A DNA stretch of 14,829 bases. Origin: Faecalibacterium sp. CAG:74. GTDB lineage: Bacteria > Bacillota > Clostridia > Christensenellales > Aristaeellaceae. Where the stretch lies: contig FR899789.1 in the NCBI GenBank assembly GCA_000437595.1, positions 1 to 14,829 of the forward strand, written 5' to 3'. Each line of letters begins with the position of its first letter. The first letter of the stretch is position 1. The translations under genes and the position numbers were made by a program. Shown here one piece after another: positions 1 through 6,863 of the stretch. The notes below the pieces were generated by a model. The model was given only the letters and a program-made list of their open reading frames with translations, was not told the origin of the DNA and did not search any database.

Positions 1-34
1 CCCTGCCAGTAACTTTGCGCGTCCGCAGACGCGC
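1..34. repeat. Dispersed palindromic repeat, partial copy
   Basis: Positions 5-15 read GCCAGTAACTT. They are followed at 17-34 by a perfect hairpin with arms GCGCGTC and GACGCGC around a CGCA loop, then a run of C. The same order (GCCAAGTAACTT, a GC hairpin with a CGCA loop, a run of C) recurs at 11053-11135. I infer two members of one intergenic repeat family; this copy is cut by the window edge. No coding signal is seen in 1-73. Confidence 0.5.
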
Positions 35-73
35 CCCCAAGCTGTTCTTCTCCCCAAGATTCCGTGAAGAATC

Positions 74-114
74 AAAAAAACTGCCTTCCCGAAAGCAATT
101 TTTCGGGAAGGCAG
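74..114 (-). terminator. Rho-independent terminator of cysK
   Basis: A perfect 14-bp stem (CTGCCTTCCCGAAA at 81-94 and its complement at 101-114, 6-nt loop) lies directly after the cysK stop codon on the minus strand. It is followed in the direction of transcription by seven T residues (A run at 74-80 on the plus strand). This is a textbook intrinsic terminator. Confidence 0.95.
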
Positions 115-119
115 GAGAT

Positions 120-1055
<936 letters not shown>

Positions 1056-1079
1056 AACCAGCGCCTCCTTTTCGTGTCT

Positions 1080-1104
1080 TTCCTCCCGATAAAGTCAGGA
1101 GGAA
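1080..1104 (-). promoter_or_regulatory. Hairpin near the 5' end of the cysK leader
   Basis: TTCCTCC (1080-1086) and GGAGGAA (1098-1104) are perfect complements with an 11-nt loop. They lie just inside the predicted cysK transcript, whose start I place near 1108. Such a 5' hairpin could stabilise the mRNA or be regulatory; there is no T run, so it is not a terminator. The structure is visible, the role is a guess. Confidence 0.4.
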
Positions 1105-1114
1105 GAATGACGGC

Positions 1115-1144
1115 ATTATACGCTATTCCTATAGGTTTCGTCAA
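1115..1144 (-). promoter_or_regulatory. cysK promoter (TTGACG-18-TATAAT)
   Basis: On the minus strand the -35 TTGACG is at 1144-1139 and a perfect -10 TATAAT is at 1120-1115, with an 18-bp spacer. The spacer contains the palindrome CCTATAGG (1129-1136), a possible operator. The predicted start near 1108 gives a leader of about 52 nt. Confidence 0.85.
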
Positions 1145-1148
1145 GCAC

Positions 1149-1180
1149 AAATTTGCCTTTTTTTCGGAAAAAATTTGCCT
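1149..1180. repeat. Direct repeat pair AAATTTGCCT between divergent promoters
   Basis: AAATTTGCCT occurs at 1149-1158 and again at 1171-1180, start-to-start 22 bp, about two helical turns. Between the copies lies the near-palindrome TTTTTTCGGAAAAAA. The pair sits between the -35 boxes of the divergent cysK and sigma promoters. It may be a regulator site or an A-tract bend or UP element; which one is not known. Confidence 0.5.
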
Positions 1181-1185
1181 GAATC

Positions 1186-1215
1186 TTGCGGAATCCGATA
1201 TGCGTATGCTATACT
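1186..1215 (+). promoter_or_regulatory. Promoter of the sigma / anti-sigma cluster
   Basis: TTGCGG (1186-1191) and TATACT (1210-1215) are separated by 18 bp, and TG at 1207-1208 makes an extended -10. A start near 1222 would give a leader of about 30 nt before the ATG at 1254. The motif looks like a housekeeping sigma-A promoter, not an obvious ECF-type autoregulated one. Confidence 0.65.
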
Positions 1216-1253
1216 GGAAGCAGATGCAAGAGAAACAACATCCGAAAGGCGGG

Positions 1254-1781
1254 ATGCGGGTGGCTCAGGCGGATGACGAGCGGCAGTTCCTCGCGGCGTG
1301 CTATCAGCGCCACCGCATCAGCATGATTCGCTTGGCGAAGTGCTATGCTGCTGACAGCGCGGCGGTGGAGGACATTGTGTCGGACAGCCTCGTGGCGCTG
1401 ATGGAGAAAATCGACCTGCTGCGCACGCTGACGGAAGAGCAGGAACGCGCGTATGTGCTGGCAGTTGTGCGAAACACCGCGATGGACGAACTGCGGCGCA
1501 AGCAGCGGCAGCGCGGGCGGTTCCTGCGCGACGGGGACGAGGCGCTCGCGCTTTATCCCGACCCGACAGCGCTGGAAGAGAAGGTGCTGATGCGGGAGAC
1601 GATGGCGGCGGTACGCAGGGCAATCGCGGAATTGCCGGAGAAGGAGCAGCAGGTGCTGCGCCTGAAAGTGCTGGAAAACCGCACGGACGCGGAAATCGCC
1701 GCCGAAACGGGCTTGTCGCCGGGCAGCATCCGGCAGTATCTCCACCGCGCGCGGGGCAGACTGCGCGAGAAACTGTTTTGA
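1254..1781 (+). CDS. RNA polymerase sigma-70 family factor, ECF type
   Basis: The 175-residue product has the two-domain layout of ECF sigma factors. Region 2 spans about residues 13-85 (CYAADSAAVEDIVSDSLVAL, then VVRNTAMDELRR). After a short linker, region 4 spans about 115-172, with LPEKEQQVLRLKVLENRT and a helix-turn-helix SPGSIRQYLHRARGRL that would contact the -35 element. I chose ATG 1254 because GAAAGGCGGG precedes it and the promoter lies at 1186-1215. An in-frame ATG at 1224 would add ten residues and sit almost at the transcript start. The frame stays open far upstream, but that part is the antisense of cysK. The next gene begins 14 bp later and encodes a membrane protein of anti-sigma type, so the two are probably co-transcribed partners. 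The subfamily and target promoters are not determined. Confidence 0.88.
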   Translation: MRVAQADDERQFLAACYQRHRISMIRLAKCYAADSAAVEDIVSDSLVALMEKIDLLRTLTEEQERAYVLAVVRNTAMDELRRKQRQRGRFLRDGDEALALYPDPTALEEKVLMRETMAAVRRAIAELPEKEQQVLRLKVLENRTDAEIAAETGLSPGSIRQYLHRARGRLREKLF

Positions 1782-1795
1782 GAGGAGGAAGCAGC

Positions 1796-2551
1796 ATGAA
1801 CGAAAAGAATCAGCAGGTGTCGGATGAGCAGATTGACGCCCTCATCCGCAGTGGACTTTGGCAGGACGAACAGCCGCTGACGGCGGACGAAGAGAAGCTG
1901 GCGGACGCGGCGTTTGCGCGGGCAATGGCGAAAATCGACCGCAAGGCGAAGCAGCAGAAGCGCCGGACTGTCCTGCATATGCTTGACCGCGTGGTGCGCG
2001 TCGCGGCGTGCCTGATTGTGGCGGTCGGGATTGCGTTCCCGATTGCGCTGGCGAATTCCGAAGCGTTCCGCGAGCAAATCCTCCAATTGGTGCTGTCCAT
2101 CAACCCCGAAACGGGCATGGCGCACGTCGGTATGGAACCCGCGAAGGAGGAGCAGACCGCGAACGTGCCGCGCATGGACGTGCCGGACGGCTGGGAGGGG
2201 CTGTTCTTCCCGACGTTCCTGCCGGACAGCCTGCCGCTGGTGCGCTGCGAAACGACACGCGGCGACCAGGTGCAAAGCGAAGCATATTATGCCGACGAGA
2301 CGCGCTCCCTGCGCTTTGAGGAGCAGGACAACCTTGACGGCTGGAACGTCCGCGCGGCGGATGCGCGGGTGCTGACGATTTATCTGCACAGCGTGCCGGG
2401 CTACCTGATTGACCGCCAGACCGAGGACACGCACGAGGTGAGCATCATCTGGGCGGAGGGGAAGCGGATGCTGCGCGTGACGAGCATCGGGCTGCCGGCG
2501 GACGAAGCGGTGCTGGTGGCGCAGAGCGTGAAAAAAATTTTTGCGGAATGA
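1796..2551 (+). CDS. Single-pass membrane anti-sigma-like protein, DUF4367-like domain
   Basis: The 251-residue product has a charged cytoplasmic N-terminus (1-62), one transmembrane helix (about 66-86, VVRVAACLIVAVGIAFPIAL) and an extracytoplasmic C-terminal domain. The C-terminal part (about 131-251), with GWEGLFFPTFLPDSLPL, VSIIWAEGKRMLRVTSIG and a final helix, resembles DUF4367, which is found in Clostridial proteins encoded behind sigma factors. I infer that the N-terminus holds the upstream sigma factor at the membrane and the outer domain senses a signal. No zinc-binding anti-sigma HxxxCxxC motif is visible. ATG 1796 is chosen over ATG 1778 because GAGAGGAGGAAGC ends just before it; 1778 would overlap the sigma gene and lacks a site of its own. 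Confidence 0.75.
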   Translation: MNEKNQQVSDEQIDALIRSGLWQDEQPLTADEEKLADAAFARAMAKIDRKAKQQKRRTVLHMLDRVVRVAACLIVAVGIAFPIALANSEAFREQILQLVLSINPETGMAHVGMEPAKEEQTANVPRMDVPDGWEGLFFPTFLPDSLPLVRCETTRGDQVQSEAYYADETRSLRFEEQDNLDGWNVRAADARVLTIYLHSVPGYLIDRQTEDTHEVSIIWAEGKRMLRVTSIGLPADEAVLVAQSVKKIFAE

Positions 2552-2591
2552 TGTCCCGTTTTGCCCCTTTGCAGCGTCTTTATAGGTGAAA

Positions 2592-2617
2592 GCGCCCGAA
2601 AGATGGTTCGGACGCGC
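2592..2617 (+). other. Hairpin in the 95-bp gap before the first secreted protein gene
   Basis: GCGC-CCGAA (2592-2600) pairs with TTCGG (2607-2611) and, past a two-base bulge, GCGC (2614-2617). There is no T run. A weak -10-like TATAGG lies at 2581-2586 with no convincing -35. It may be an mRNA processing or attenuation element, or chance. Reading through from the anti-sigma gene is likely. Confidence 0.3.
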
Positions 2618-2646
2618 CCGACGAGACACGGAAGGAGCGAAACACG

Positions 2647-3762
2647 ATGACGAACCGATGGAAACGGCTGACTGCCCTGATGCTGATTCTGCTGACGCTG
2701 CTGAACGCCGGAAGCGCGCTCGCGGCGGAGGAGTTTTGGAAGTGGGGGGATGAGTTCCAGCAGTGGGAAGCATGGGAAGGACAAGTAAGGGTACTTTCCA
2801 CGCAAGTTTACAAAGATGAATTGTACTTTGTCTATGGTCGCCAGCTGTTAAAATGTCATGATCCGGAATCAAAGCCGGAAGAGGTTATGCAATTAAAGAA
2901 GCTGCTTCCAGAGGAGGAACAGCCATATTATGCAGAGGATAACTATTATGGGCATATCGTTTTAACGGCGTACCTGTTCACGGACGGAGATGCACTGTAT
3001 ATCTTTGCGCAGGGGATGCACAAAGTCTTTCGGATTGACTTTGTGGATGGCGAAGCAACCCCGGTATTATGTGCGGAACTTGATTTTGATGATGTTGAAG
3101 GCGTAAACCGGGAGAGTACCGACGGAAGTGAGCGGGTTTTCAAACCTTATTATAGCTATGGCAGAATTGCGAAGATTGGCGAAAAAATTTACATGCGTGG
3201 TATATATGGAACTTCGCAAAATACGAAAGCAGGATTTTTCTGCTTTTCGTTAGAAAATGGGAAAGGAAAACTACTTGGAAACGTTCTTGCCACAACTCAA
3301 ATTGTTTCGTGGCAAGAAAACCCCGAATGGGCATCTACACTCCTAATCATGCGAAATGATGGACATTGGGAATGGAAGGGAGATACCAGTTATTATCTGG
3401 ATGAACGTGCAGTTTTGGTATATAATCCGGAAACATTTGAACCTGAACAAACGGTTTTTGCTTTTGCAAATCTGGGCTTAGAGAATCAAAAAGAATACGA
3501 TTTGGATTTGGGAGTATATCACTATAATCCAAGCTGCACTGCGCTTGCAGTGGATGCTGAAAGCGGTCGATTCTTCTTCCTACATGATGACATTGCTTGG
3601 TATACAGATGGAACGACAACTGCGAGAGGTTTTGACCGACTGCCGGAAGAAGCATATCATGCAGCATACGGATTCTTCTGGAAAGGGAATTACTATTATA
3701 TGACACATGGAGATACGCTGTATGTTTGCGATATGTCGCGTGTGCCTCAATCCGCACAATAA
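2647..3762 (+). CDS. Secreted propeller-like protein, paralogue 1
   Basis: Function unknown. The 371-residue product starts with a clear Sec signal peptide: KR at 6-7, a Leu-rich core, and likely cleavage after SALA at 26. No later membrane segment, lipobox or sortase motif is seen, so it is probably released or loosely bound. The mature part has repeated short beta-type blocks such as DELYFVYGRQLLKC, DALYIFAQGMHKVFRIDF and RFFFLHDDIAW, and ends with GFFWKGNYYYMTHGDTLYVC (from 342), which suggest a beta-propeller. It is paralogous to the next gene (GFYWRG and THDGLYLCH there). GGAAGGAGCG precedes the ATG. The body from about 2780 to 3760 is AT-rich (33-37% GC in two 60-base samples) and uses TTA leucine codons, unlike its signal peptide region and neighbours. 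This points to replacement of the mature part by transferred DNA. Confidence 0.8.
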   Translation: MTNRWKRLTALMLILLTLLNAGSALAAEEFWKWGDEFQQWEAWEGQVRVLSTQVYKDELYFVYGRQLLKCHDPESKPEEVMQLKKLLPEEEQPYYAEDNYYGHIVLTAYLFTDGDALYIFAQGMHKVFRIDFVDGEATPVLCAELDFDDVEGVNRESTDGSERVFKPYYSYGRIAKIGEKIYMRGIYGTSQNTKAGFFCFSLENGKGKLLGNVLATTQIVSWQENPEWASTLLIMRNDGHWEWKGDTSYYLDERAVLVYNPETFEPEQTVFAFANLGLENQKEYDLDLGVYHYNPSCTALAVDAESGRFFFLHDDIAWYTDGTTTARGFDRLPEEAYHAAYGFFWKGNYYYMTHGDTLYVCDMSRVPQSAQ

Positions 3763-3790
3763 CCGCTCAACCAAAGAAAGGAGCCTCCCC

Positions 3791-4885
3791 ATGAAACACA
3801 ACCTCCGAATGGCATTCCTGTCCCTCCTGCTGGTGCTGACGCTGGGCGTGATGCCCGTGTTCGCCGAATCTGCCGACCATGCCATGGACTGGACGCACGG
3901 CATCGGCAGCCGCTACCGCACGGACGTGACCAGCGCGCTGCCGTTTGAAGACGAACTCTTCTTCATCAGCGGCAGTCAGCTGCTGCGCGTCGATGACCCC
4001 GAATATGAGCCGGAAGTCGTCTGCAATCTGGAAGACATCATCTGGTCGGAAGCGCTGAAACAGAGCGGCTATTACGGGCAGGTGATGCTTCTGAACGGCG
4101 GCGCGGAGCTGGTGCTGTTCAGCGCGAATGAAGGGCGGCTGTACAGTTTTGTTCCCCCGACGGATGACACGATGGTGCGGATGCAGATGGTCACGGAACT
4201 CGATTACAGCACCGTGCCGCAGATGGGGTGGAAGAAGTTCCCGATTGCGAAGGATTTGTACGACGTGACGGTCGAACAGGCGGTGTACGACGCGCAATAC
4301 GGGCTGTACGTCATCGCGAAGGACAAGACGGACGAATACCAAATTGTCCGGTTCGACGTGGATACGGGCAAGGGCGAAATGATGGAATTTGCGCTGGAGG
4401 ACGAAGAAGACAGCCACCTTCTGACGGACATGCCCGGCATTTTCCAATGGAGCGGCACAAGCTCGAAGTATGAGCGCACGCTGTACGACGGCAAGGTGCT
4501 GACGACGGTGGACTTGTCATCTGGCGAAGCGACGAAGGCCGTGCATAATTGGGTCAACACGCTGACCCTTCAGCCGATTCCTGATTATGACGTCACGCTG
4601 GGCGACTATGTGACGCACGATGCTTACTACGCCTATGCCCCCAACAAGGACAATTCGGCGATGTACTTCGTGCATGACAACACGGTCTGGGTTATGGACT
4701 ACGACGAGGAGACCAGCGAGTTCGGCGAACCGCACGGCATTGACAAGCTGCCTTTCTTCGCCGAGGACACCATGTGCGGCTTCTACTGGCGGGGCTTCTA
4801 CCTCATCCAGACGCACGACGGGCTGTACCTCTGCCACACGGGCGACGAAACGGCGAGAGCCTACCTCTATGGCGAGGTTGAATAA
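3791..4885 (+). CDS. Secreted propeller-like protein, paralogue 2
   Basis: Function unknown. The 364-residue product has a signal peptide (MKHNLRMAFLSLLLVLTLGV, likely cleaved after PVFA at 25) and no further membrane helix. The mature part is acidic, with short beta-like blocks of the type ELFFISGSQLLRVDD, LVLFSANEGRLYSF and AMYFVHDNTVWVMDYD, and ends with GFYWRG (from 330) and THDGLYLC. The same blocks in the same order occur in the upstream gene, so the two are diverged tandem duplicates. AAAGGAG lies about 8 bp before ATG 3791; an in-frame ATG at 3707 lies inside the previous gene and would place non-signal residues ahead of the signal peptide. Base composition (58% GC in one 60-base sample) matches the rest of the window. 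It is probably the last gene of the sigma cluster. Confidence 0.82.
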   Translation: MKHNLRMAFLSLLLVLTLGVMPVFAESADHAMDWTHGIGSRYRTDVTSALPFEDELFFISGSQLLRVDDPEYEPEVVCNLEDIIWSEALKQSGYYGQVMLLNGGAELVLFSANEGRLYSFVPPTDDTMVRMQMVTELDYSTVPQMGWKKFPIAKDLYDVTVEQAVYDAQYGLYVIAKDKTDEYQIVRFDVDTGKGEMMEFALEDEEDSHLLTDMPGIFQWSGTSSKYERTLYDGKVLTTVDLSSGEATKAVHNWVNTLTLQPIPDYDVTLGDYVTHDAYYAYAPNKDNSAMYFVHDNTVWVMDYDEETSEFGEPHGIDKLPFFAEDTMCGFYWRGFYLIQTHDGLYLCHTGDETARAYLYGEVE

Positions 4886-4902
4886 CATTCCTCTATAAAT
4901 TT

Positions 4903-4936
4903 CGCGCCTGCTTCCGATTGTGTGGAAGCAGGCGCG
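4903..4936. terminator. Bidirectional terminator between convergent units
   Basis: A perfect 13-bp stem (CGCGCCTGCTTCC at 4903-4915, its complement at 4924-4936) encloses an 8-nt loop. The plus-strand exit is CTTTCTAT and the minus-strand exit AAATTTATAG. T content is moderate on both sides. It lies between the stop codons of the secreted protein gene (plus) and ABC subunit 2 (minus), so it probably serves both. Confidence 0.85.
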
Positions 4937-4952
4937 CTTTCTATATCCTCAA

Positions 4953-6863
4953 TTATTCCCCAATCGCGTTCCCGGTGTACAGCGTGTAGTACCGGCCCTT
5001 CTGCGCAATCAGCTGGTCATGCGTGCCGCGCTCGATGATGCGGCCCTGCTCCAAGACCATGATGCAGTCGCTGTTCTTGACCGTGGACAGGCGGTGCGCG
5101 ATGACGAACGTCGTGCGCCCCTTCATCAGAGCGTCCATGCCGCGCTGCACCAGCGTTTCGGTGCGCGTGTCGATGGAGGAGGTCGCCTCGTCCAGAATCA
5201 GCGCGGGCGGGTCGGCAACCGCGGCGCGGGCGATGGACAGCAATTGCCGCTGCCCCTGCGAGAGGTTTGCGCCGTCGCCCGTCAGCATCGTATTGTAGCC
5301 GTCGGGCAGCTTGCGGATGAACTCGTCCGCATTGGCGAGCTTCGCGGCTTCCATGCACGCCGCGTCCGTTGCGTCCAAACGCCCGTAGCGGATGTTGTCC
5401 AGCACCGTGCCGGTGAACAGGTGCGTGTCCTGCAGCACCATGCCGAGGCTGCGGCGCAAATCCGCCTTGCGAATCTTGTTGATGTTGATGTCGTCGTAGC
5501 GGATTTTGCCGTCCTGAATGTCGTAGAAGCGGTTAATCAGGTTCGTGATGGTGGTTTTGCCCGCGCCCGTGCCGCCGACGAAGGCAATCTTCTGTCCCGG
5601 CATGGCGTACATGGTGATGTCGTGCAGCACCGTCTTTTCGGGCGTGTAGCCGAAATCAACGTGGTCAAACGTCACGCCGCCGGACAGCTTGCGATAGCTG
5701 ACGCTGCCGTCCGCCGTGTGCGGATGCTTCCATGCCCACAGCCCGGTGCGCTCGGTCGTCTCGGTAATCGTGCCGTCGGGCGCTTCCTTCGCGTTCACCA
5801 GCTCCACATAGCCATTGTCGGCTTCCGGCGCTTCATCCAGCAGGTTGAACACGCGCTCAGCGCCCGCCAGCGCCATGATGATGGAGTTGAGCTGCTGGGT
5901 AATCTGCGAAATCGGCTGGGAGAAGTTGCGGTTCAGCGTCAGAAACGCCACCAGACGTCCCGTGGACATCAGCGTGCCGCCCGTTGCGATGGACAGCGCA
6001 GAACCCACCATCGCGCAGATAACGTAGGAGATGTGTCCCAAGTTGTTGTTGATAGGGCCAAGGGTGTTCGCCCAGCGGTTCGCTTCGTGAGCAGACGTGC
6101 GGAGCTGCTCGTTCAGGTCGCCAAACTGCTCAATCGCCTTTTCCTCGTGGCAGAACACCTTGACGACTTTCTGCCCGGTCATCATTTCCTCAACGAAGCC
6201 GTTGACGCGGCCCAAATTCGCCTGCTGTGCGACAAAGTGCTTGCCGGACAGTTTCGCGAGTTTGGCGGACGCCAGCATCTGGAACGTCAGCAGGATGAGC
6301 GAGAGAATCGTCATAATCCACGAATTGTTCAGCATGGCGAAGAACACCATGACGACGGAAATCGCGCTGTTGATGACCTCCGGGATGCTCTGGCTGATGA
6401 GCTGGCGCAGGGTGTCCACGTCGTTGGTGTAGATGGACATGATGTCGCCGTGCGAATGCGTGTCGAAGTAGCGGATCGGCAGGGACTCCATGTGCGTGAA
6501 CAAGTCCGTGCGGATTTTGAGCATCGTGCCCTGCCCGACGCTGACCATCAGGCGCTGGCGGATGTAACTGGCGGCAACGCCCAGTGCGAGGACGCAGCCC
6601 AGCGGAATCATGGCATTCGCCAAATCGCCCATCGTCTTGGTGCCTTTTTGAATCCCGACGATGTACACGTCCACCAGATCCCGCGTGAACGTGCTGGACT
6701 GAATGGTGGCATACGCCGTCACCACGATGCAGACGATGACGGCAATGAACTGCCACAGATAGTTTTCAAAAACGATTTTCATCAGGCGCTTGAGGATGTG
6801 TCCCTGCCCCTTGATGGACATGCGGGGCATCGGAGCGCCTCTGCGGCGAGGGCCTCCCATCAT
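4953..6863 (-). CDS. ABC exporter half-transporter, subunit 2 (catalytic ATP site)
   Basis: The 636-residue product is a type I exporter with a fused membrane domain (about 30-335, six helices expected) and a nucleotide-binding domain (about 395-636). Visible motifs are Walker A GGTGAGKTT (430-438), Q-loop Gln in VLQDTHLF (478), signature LSQGQ (534-538), Walker B ALILDEATS with catalytic E559, and H-loop H590. The Walker B Glu and H-loop His are intact; the signature deviates from LSGGQ. An insert of about 45 residues (350-395) links the two domains, as in Clostridial YfiC/YheH-type proteins. The ATG overlaps the stop of subunit 1 by 4 bp (ATGA), so translation is coupled. I infer a heterodimeric multidrug exporter of the BmrCD/TM287-288 kind; the substrate cannot be read from sequence. 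The gene ends before the shared terminator. Confidence 0.93.
   Translation of the reverse strand: MMGGPRRRGAPMPRMSIKGQGHILKRLMKIVFENYLWQFIAVIVCIVVTAYATIQSSTFTRDLVDVYIVGIQKGTKTMGDLANAMIPLGCVLALGVAASYIRQRLMVSVGQGTMLKIRTDLFTHMESLPIRYFDTHSHGDIMSIYTNDVDTLRQLISQSIPEVINSAISVVMVFFAMLNNSWIMTILSLILLTFQMLASAKLAKLSGKHFVAQQANLGRVNGFVEEMMTGQKVVKVFCHEEKAIEQFGDLNEQLRTSAHEANRWANTLGPINNNLGHISYVICAMVGSALSIATGGTLMSTGRLVAFLTLNRNFSQPISQITQQLNSIIMALAGAERVFNLLDEAPEADNGYVELVNAKEAPDGTITETTERTGLWAWKHPHTADGSVSYRKLSGGVTFDHVDFGYTPEKTVLHDITMYAMPGQKIAFVGGTGAGKTTITNLINRFYDIQDGKIRYDDININKIRKADLRRSLGMVLQDTHLFTGTVLDNIRYGRLDATDAACMEAAKLANADEFIRKLPDGYNTMLTGDGANLSQGQRQLLSIARAAVADPPALILDEATSSIDTRTETLVQRGMDALMKGRTTFVIAHRLSTVKNSDCIMVLEQGRIIERGTHDQLIAQKGRYYTLYTGNAIGE

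Noticed and set aside
1107..1253. Upstream start for the sigma gene at ATG 1107, preceded by AGGAGG
   Set aside because: The extended -10 promoter at 1186-1215 lies downstream of it, the added residues do not look like a sigma factor, and the AGGAGG is one arm of the cysK leader hairpin.
2530..2550. Similarity of GAAAAAAATTTTTGCGGAAT to the region at 1168-1193 upstream of the sigma gene
   Set aside because: The downstream copy is coding sequence for the end of the anti-sigma protein, and the match is mostly an A/T run; it is probably chance.
2561..2586. Separate promoter for the first secreted protein (TTGCCC and TATAGG)
   Set aside because: The spacing of 14 bp is too short and both boxes are poor; read-through from the anti-sigma gene is simpler.
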